Shown one piece after another: positions 23,396-27,495 of a stretch of 27,495 nt of DNA. Numbering within the stretch: the stretch's first letter is position 1; each line of letters starts with the position of its first letter. The notes under the pieces were generated by a model. That model was not told the origin of the DNA, ran no database searches, and was given only the letters and a program-made list of their open reading frames with translations. The stretch lies in assembly GCA_023433205.1 (NCBI GenBank), contig JAEZDS010000159.1, positions 1 to 27,495 of the forward strand, read 5' to 3'. This DNA is from Bacteroidota bacterium. GTDB lineage: Bacteria > Bacteroidota > Bacteroidia > B-17B0 > Aurantibacillaceae. Both the position numbers and the translations under genes were made by a program.

Positions 23396-24730
23396 ATGGG
23401 AAAAACTGGGCTGATCATAATCCGGGAGATAAAATCGAAGCTGCACAACAAGACGTTTATTATCATGACCTTGCTTGCACCTCTGCTGATCACGGGGTTC
23501 TTCGCTTTTATCATAAAGATGTCGCAGTCTGAAAAGACCGAACAAAATGTGCTGGTGATTGATGAATCGCAGATGTTTAAAGGCAGGCTTAGCGGCAACG
23601 ATTATATCTCACTCGCGTTTTCACAGCAAAAGCTTGACGAAGCTGTATCCACTTTTTATGACCGAGGATATACCTGTGTGTTGTGGGTTGCACCAAACAT
23701 TATAGAAGGCGGGGCAGGGGCAAGCAAACTTTTTTATAAAAAGAGTCCTGGGTTTGCTTTTCAGTCCTACATCAAAGATCAGATGGAGCGTATTATTTAT
23801 GAGTATAAATTAAGGGCCAATGATATTGATCCCAACGTGATCTCCAACTCAAAACAAAATGTACGGCTTATACTGGAAAAGGTGAATGATGCCGGCAAAA
23901 CCGAAGAGCAGAGCAGTTTTGGATTTATAGGATTTATCTCTGGCGCGCTTATGTTTATTTTTATTCTGATGTATGGCATGATGGTGTTCAGAAGTGTGAT
24001 GGAAGAGAAGACTAATCGTATTGTGGAGGTGATTGTGAGCAGTGTAAGACCTTTTCAGCTTATGCTTGGTAAAATTCTTGGAATTGCAATTCTGGGTCTC
24101 CTTCAGTTTGTTGCTATGGGCATTATAACCTTTGTGCTTACTTCGGCGCTCAGCGCAGTGTTTCTGAAAGATGCCAAAAGCCAGCTGCAGGTTTTTGAGC
24201 AGCAGCAGGCACTGGTTAAAAAACAAGGCACCAATGTTAATTTCAGCCAGCTCGAAAAGTTTGATGATAAACTCGAACTTTTTGATCTGATGAAAAAGAT
24301 CCAGAAGATCAATTTCCTTGAGGTGTTTGTTTGTTTTGTATTGTATTTTATTGGGGGCTATCTGTTTTATAGCGCCATCATGGCTGCTATTGGCAGCGCT
24401 GTAGACTCTGAAGCCGACAGTCAGCAGTTTATTACGCCGGTAATGATCCCGCTGATGATCGGATACTTTATCTCAACCAAAACCATTCTTGATCCTGATT
24501 CAGATACTGTTTTCTGGGGATCTATCATTCCATTTACCTCACCCATTGTAATGATGTCGCGTATCACCAACGGTGTGCCGGCCTGGGAGATCTGGCTCTC
24601 GCTGGGATTACTTTTTGTTTCTTTTATAATTATGACCTGGCTTGCCGCACGTATTTACCGGACAGGCATATTGATGTATGGCAAAAAAACCAGCTGGAAA
24701 GAGTTGGGCAGGTGGTTGTTTTATAAGTGA
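23396..24730 (+). CDS. ABC-2 type transporter permease, NatB-like
   Basis: A 444-residue permease. The N-terminal helix (about 22-43, IIMTLLAPLLITGFFAFII) is followed by a large extracytoplasmic domain (about 44-175) and then five or so helices in the C-terminal half, the ABC-2/NatB layout. MVFRSVMEEKTNRIVEVIVS and SVRPFQLMLGKILGI form the conserved cytoplasmic coupling segment after the second helix. The start is one base after the ATPase stop. The product pairs with that ATPase in the inner membrane; the substrate is not known. Confidence 0.93.
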   Translation: MGKTGLIIIREIKSKLHNKTFIIMTLLAPLLITGFFAFIIKMSQSEKTEQNVLVIDESQMFKGRLSGNDYISLAFSQQKLDEAVSTFYDRGYTCVLWVAPNIIEGGAGASKLFYKKSPGFAFQSYIKDQMERIIYEYKLRANDIDPNVISNSKQNVRLILEKVNDAGKTEEQSSFGFIGFISGALMFIFILMYGMMVFRSVMEEKTNRIVEVIVSSVRPFQLMLGKILGIAILGLLQFVAMGIITFVLTSALSAVFLKDAKSQLQVFEQQQALVKKQGTNVNFSQLEKFDDKLELFDLMKKIQKINFLEVFVCFVLYFIGGYLFYSAIMAAIGSAVDSEADSQQFITPVMIPLMIGYFISTKTILDPDSDTVFWGSIIPFTSPIVMMSRITNGVPAWEIWLSLGLLFVSFIIMTWLAARIYRTGILMYGKKTSWKELGRWLFYK

Positions 24731-24755
24731 TCCTGCCTGTAGAAGTATTCAGCCG

Positions 24756-25433
24756 CTAGGATACTATCTGGAAATTAAACGCTCCGCTTTGCCTTGCGCC
24801 ATAAACCCGGAGCCAGATAGGAAGTGTAGCCTCGGTAGCTCTTGCACCGCTGATGTCACCAATATCAAGAAGGTTTTCTTTTTTCCAGCCCAGATCCTGC
24901 AGTAATTTACTAACTGTTTTTTTTGCGGCCTCATCGTTGCCGCAGAGGTAATTGATGTGGTTTCCTCCGTTGATCAGAGAGGGATTGATCATGAGACCAT
25001 TCCACATAGTATTGAGTGTCTTCACAACTTTGGCCTCCGGTACCAGTTTCTGAATCTCTTCTCCCAGCGAAGTAGTATTGCAGAGTTCAGGGATAAGGAT
25101 GGGCGGCATACCTCTGCTGAAATCCAGCGGATTTGAGATGTCCACGATGATCTTACCGGCAAGGTTTTTTTCTCCGCAGCTTTTGATCACATCAAGTGAA
25201 GCTGAGCCTTTTGAAACATTTATAATAAGCTCAGCCCATTGAGCGGCTTCAGCGAAATTTTTAAGTTTGAGGCCCGGATGCTGCGTGATAAATTCTGCTA
25301 CTGAATTCTTTTCATTTACTGCCAGCGTTTTCTGTACATCGCGGGTGCCCAGACAAACATCATGACCCAGTTCTGCCAATTTTGGCGCGAAAGCCTTGCC
25401 TACGCCGCCGGTGCCAAGTACTGCTATTTTCAT
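24756..25433 (-). CDS. F420-dependent NADP reductase-like NAD(P)-binding protein
   Basis: A 225-residue single Rossmann-fold protein. The dinucleotide loop GTGGVG lies at residues 7-12 in MKIAVLGTGGVGKAFAPKL, with LGTRD at the second strand, which suits NADP. VDISNPLDF and KVVKTLNTMWNGLMINP match the NADPH-F420 reductase family. Bacteroidota are not known to make F420, so the real partner is probably another flavin or a small oxidoreductant. It stands alone, convergent with the NatB-like gene. ATG 25433 is a clear start, with a near-consensus TACTTTTA about 21 bases upstream. Confidence 0.87.
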   Translation of the reverse strand: MKIAVLGTGGVGKAFAPKLAELGHDVCLGTRDVQKTLAVNEKNSVAEFITQHPGLKLKNFAEAAQWAELIINVSKGSASLDVIKSCGEKNLAGKIIVDISNPLDFSRGMPPILIPELCNTTSLGEEIQKLVPEAKVVKTLNTMWNGLMINPSLINGGNHINYLCGNDEAAKKTVSKLLQDLGWKKENLLDIGDISGARATEATLPIWLRVYGARQSGAFNFQIVS

Positions 25434-25557
25434 GGTGTGGATGATTAAAGAATAAAAGTATCATTTATCCTTTCAGGAGTTACCTGGTCTGCTTTTTTTT
25501 AGATTTATTCCGGACTTTTATTCCAGTGGCTGTTCAATGATTGGTTTAGCACAAAAG

Positions 25558-25586
25558 TAAAGGCTGTCATAAGTTGACAGCCTTTA
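25558..25586 (-). terminator. Perfect 12-bp hairpin, probable terminator
   Basis: TAAAGGCTGTCA (25558-25569) and TGACAGCCTTTA (25575-25586) pair perfectly around a 5-base loop. Short T-rich stretches follow on both strands (on the minus strand CTTTTG), so it may work both ways. It lies 20 bases past the stop of the decayed T9SS tail and would end transcripts from the propeller gene. Confidence 0.65.
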
Positions 25587-25605
25587 TCGCTTTAAACAAA
25601 AGATC

Positions 25606-25734
25606 TTATTTCTCAGATACCAAGATCCTCTTCGAATCAAGAATTTTTCCATCTGCGACAACAGAGATTTTTACCGCAACATACGCTCTTTACCGCATCA
25701 GATCAACAAAAAGGACTTTTCCGCAGGACCCTGA
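25606..25734 (-). pseudogene. Decayed T9SS C-terminal sorting tail
   Basis: One minus-strand frame reads GKVLFVDLMR, then a TAA (25690-25692), then AYVAVKISVVADGKILDSKR and ILVSEK before a final TAA (25606-25608). This follows the end of a type A sorting module: a strand, a turn, Y-V-x-K-I, a D-G-K turn and a final K-R-I-L-V. No start codon, signal or upstream half (FPNP) is present, and the adjacent gene already has its own complete module. It is probably the 3' end of another T9SS cargo gene left by recombination or deletion. The reading is mine and unaligned. Confidence 0.5.
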
Positions 25735-25762
25735 TTACATGAAGTCTTAAGGATAGTGGATT

Positions 25763-27495
25763 TTATTCTGTTTTTAAGAGGTAGCCGATATGAATTTCAC
25801 TTCTATTATCTAATAACTGTACAAGGTAAATGCCGGCGGGCAAAAACTCTACTGCAACTGGCACGCGGGAGTCAGAAATTGTGGTTTTGTGAAGCTGCTC
25901 ACCCACAACATTAAATATGGTGATGCCTATTGGGCCAGAGATCTGTTTTTCAGAGATCATAAATGAGGAACTGGCAGGATTTGGGAAAAAAGTGAAATAA
26001 TGTAGCTCAGGCCTTTCAAGTCCCTGGCAGACCACCGCACTTACACTAATAGCAGTTCTTGCGAAATGGCCGTCACAATGCGACGATCCCACGAAAAATA
26101 GATTGACACCGGCAGTGAGAGTTGGCGTAATAAATTGCGTGCCAGTGCCTGCTGCTATGGTGGAAGTGGAAGTGGTATACCAGGAAATGGTTGAAGTTCC
26201 GGAATTTGCTGCCTGCAAAGTTGCAACGCCAGGTGCGCAAATTACTGTGGGGCCTAAAACTAACGGAGCTTCCGAAAAACAGTTGACCAGTTTGTTTACA
26301 TAAATATCACTTAGACCTACCTGCTGCGTGCTAAATGTATCAGAATCTGAACCAGGGTCAAAGTCAATCACGCCCTCAAAAAGTCCAGTCGTGTAAAGTG
26401 CACCCTGGCGATCCATGTCCATTGACATTCCCGCCACTGATGACTGGTTACCTCCTTGCTGTGCTGCCCAGTCAAAATTTCCAGTAGAATCGTAACGAAC
26501 CAGAAAATTATCAAAAACACCAAGAGGAGAAAGCATAAAAGTACCATTTCCATGATCTAGATCTATTGGTGTTGTGAATATGCCGCAGGCATAAACTGCT
26601 CCGGCGTTATCTACCCTTACACCATGGCAGAATGAATTCATACCTCCTTCCTCTGCGAGTACCCAGATAAGATTTGCAGAGCTGTTAAGTTTTTGAATAT
26701 AATAACCAAATGCGCTGTGGGTTTTAGTAGCTGAACCGGGCCCCGGATCAAAATCTATGTTGCCGGTGAAACCTCCGTATATATACATATTACGTTCAGC
26801 ATCAACATAAACATCTTCTATGAATGCAACGCCTGTTCCACCAAAATTTTCGGCGACCTGTAAATTTCCGCTTGAATCATGCCTCAGAATAAAGGAGTCA
26901 AAAAAACTGCCGGGAGTTAAATTTGTATTTGTTGGCACGTCGAAAGTTATTGTCCCGGCGAAGTTTCCTACTGTGTATAAAGCGTCCTGGTCATCAAGAT
27001 ACATTCCTGCCGGGTTTGCCGATCCGGTAATGCCCCCCTGCTGTTTTACCCAGATCAATGACCCTGATGGATCAAGTCGTGCTACAAACATATCAACCGT
27101 TCCAATTGAAGTAATTAGTGACTGCCCAGGTCCTGGATCAAGATCTACAGTGCCTGAAAAATTACCTGCGATACAAATCCGTCCTTTTGAATCAATACAC
27201 ACGCTTTGCAGTCGGTCATCTACTGGACCTGCAATAGACTTCGCCCATAAAAAAGAACCACTACTGTGCAGTTTTAAAATATATGCATCAGTTGATCCTG
27301 CACAACTGATTGTGTACGTTCCTGCCCCTGGATCAAAATCCGTAGTGCCTGTAAATTCACCAACAGCATACAGATCCCCTACAGTGTCTACCGCTATATT
27401 ATTGATCCAATCCATGCCGGGAGAAGAAATACTGATTGCCCATATGAACTTGCCATCAGGATTTAGTTTGCAGCAAAACACATCCTGTTCCGAGG
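25763..27495 (-). CDS. Partial secreted beta-propeller (SBBP-like) protein with T9SS sorting domain
   Basis: The frame is open to the right edge of the window, so the N-terminus and signal peptide are missing; 577 residues are visible. Six repeats of about 64 residues (roughly 190 bases) follow one pattern: a VD-x-x-G-x-x-Y-x-x-G-x-F-x-G-x-x-D-F-D-P-G part, then D-x-[FY]-[IV]-x-K-L and S-G-x-x-x-W. This is the SBBP beta-propeller type. An Ig-like domain (around LGPTVICAPGVATLQAANSG and ISWYTTSTSTIAAG) comes next, then a type A T9SS module (FFPNPASSSF, PAGIYLVQLL, final KTE). It should be a surface or released protein. The last repeats differ (FDVPTN, DLDHGNG), which suggests drift. A GTG at 27479-27481 is internal, not a start. 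Confidence 0.9.
   Translation of the reverse strand, partial: SEQDVFCCKLNPDGKFIWAISISSPGMDWINNIAVDTVGDLYAVGEFTGTTDFDPGAGTYTISCAGSTDAYILKLHSSGSFLWAKSIAGPVDDRLQSVCIDSKGRICIAGNFSGTVDLDPGPGQSLITSIGTVDMFVARLDPSGSLIWVKQQGGITGSANPAGMYLDDQDALYTVGNFAGTITFDVPTNTNLTPGSFFDSFILRHDSSGNLQVAENFGGTGVAFIEDVYVDAERNMYIYGGFTGNIDFDPGPGSATKTHSAFGYYIQKLNSSANLIWVLAEEGGMNSFCHGVRVDNAGAVYACGIFTTPIDLDHGNGTFMLSPLGVFDNFLVRYDSTGNFDWAAQQGGNQSSVAGMSMDMDRQGALYTTGLFEGVIDFDPGSDSDTFSTQQVGLSDIYVNKLVNCFSEAPLVLGPTVICAPGVATLQAANSGTSTISWYTTSTSTIAAGTGTQFITPTLTAGVNLFFVGSSHCDGHFARTAISVSAVVCQGLERPELHYFTFFPNPASSSFMISEKQISGPIGITIFNVVGEQLHKTTISDSRVPVAVEFLPAGIYLVQLLDNRSEIHIGYLLKTE

Larger units (their letters stand above)
25434..25762. other. 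Intergenic stretch with gene-end remnant and terminator
   Basis: This 329-base stretch holds the long hairpin at 25558-25586 and a decayed T9SS tail at 25606-25734, both listed separately. Bases 25434-25557 hold the likely promoter region of the NAD(P)-binding protein gene and nothing else I can recognise. Confidence 0.5.

Noticed and set aside
26340..27350. Repeated DNA stretches near GGATCAAAATC as an interspersed or tandem DNA repeat
   Set aside because: They encode the DFDPGPG part of the beta-propeller repeats and are explained by the protein.

Overview
The window reads as chromosomal DNA of a Bacteroidota bacterium (a free-living Flavobacteriia-, Sphingobacteriia- or Chitinophagia-like lineage; I cannot place it more closely). 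The reasons are two large secreted proteins with type A type IX secretion system (T9SS) C-terminal sorting modules, signal peptides ending in A-Q, a KDO transferase, TM2 and DUF2752-like neighbours, and ten exact copies of the Bacteroidota -7 element TAnnTTTG just upstream of genes. I see no tRNA, rRNA, CRISPR array, insertion sequence or phage module.

Layout. 1-1.4 kb: a DUF2752-like gene cut by the left edge and a TM2-domain lipoprotein (both minus), then about 400 bases with an orphan plus-strand terminator and a 56-residue secreted mini-ORF. 1.4-2.7 kb: a MarR regulator and a periplasmic YceI protein, with a palindromic tandem repeat over the YceI promoter that looks like an operator. 2.7-4.2 kb: an orphan LolD/MacB-type ABC ATPase and an outer-membrane protein. 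4.2-10.7 kb: an envelope polysaccharide block of waaA, a GT4 glycosyltransferase, a Wzx-like flippase, a Wzz-like chain-length protein and an O-antigen ligase/polymerase-like protein. 10.8-13.4 kb (minus): a translationally coupled run dapA - phosphoribosyltransferase - RsbU-type PP2C phosphatase. 13.6-17.6 kb: a YbdG-like mechanosensitive channel and an 853-residue DUF2341/LamG/T9SS protein, with a possible 47-codon ORF overlapping its start. 17.7-20.0 kb: L-2-hydroxyglutarate oxidase diverging from a FAH-family hydrolase and an exported YciI-like protein. 20.0-21.7 kb (minus): an outer-membrane protein and a DUF4190 lipoprotein. 21.8-24.7 kb: a DUF502 membrane protein and a NatAB-like ABC exporter. 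24.8-27.5 kb (minus): a coenzyme F420 reductase-like NAD(P)-binding protein, a decayed T9SS tail with a strong terminator, and a beta-propeller T9SS protein cut by the right edge.

Two signals tie separate regions together. First, three proteins (98-835, 20046-20834, 20838-21722) share a roughly 55-residue module, each fused to a different membrane part: TM2, DUF4190 or an outer-membrane barrel. I know no name for this module, and it is the best candidate here for an undescribed family. Second, the TAnnTTTG elements sit so close to several start codons (3-6 bases) that those mRNAs should be leaderless or nearly so; the same elements rule out several longer in-frame starts.
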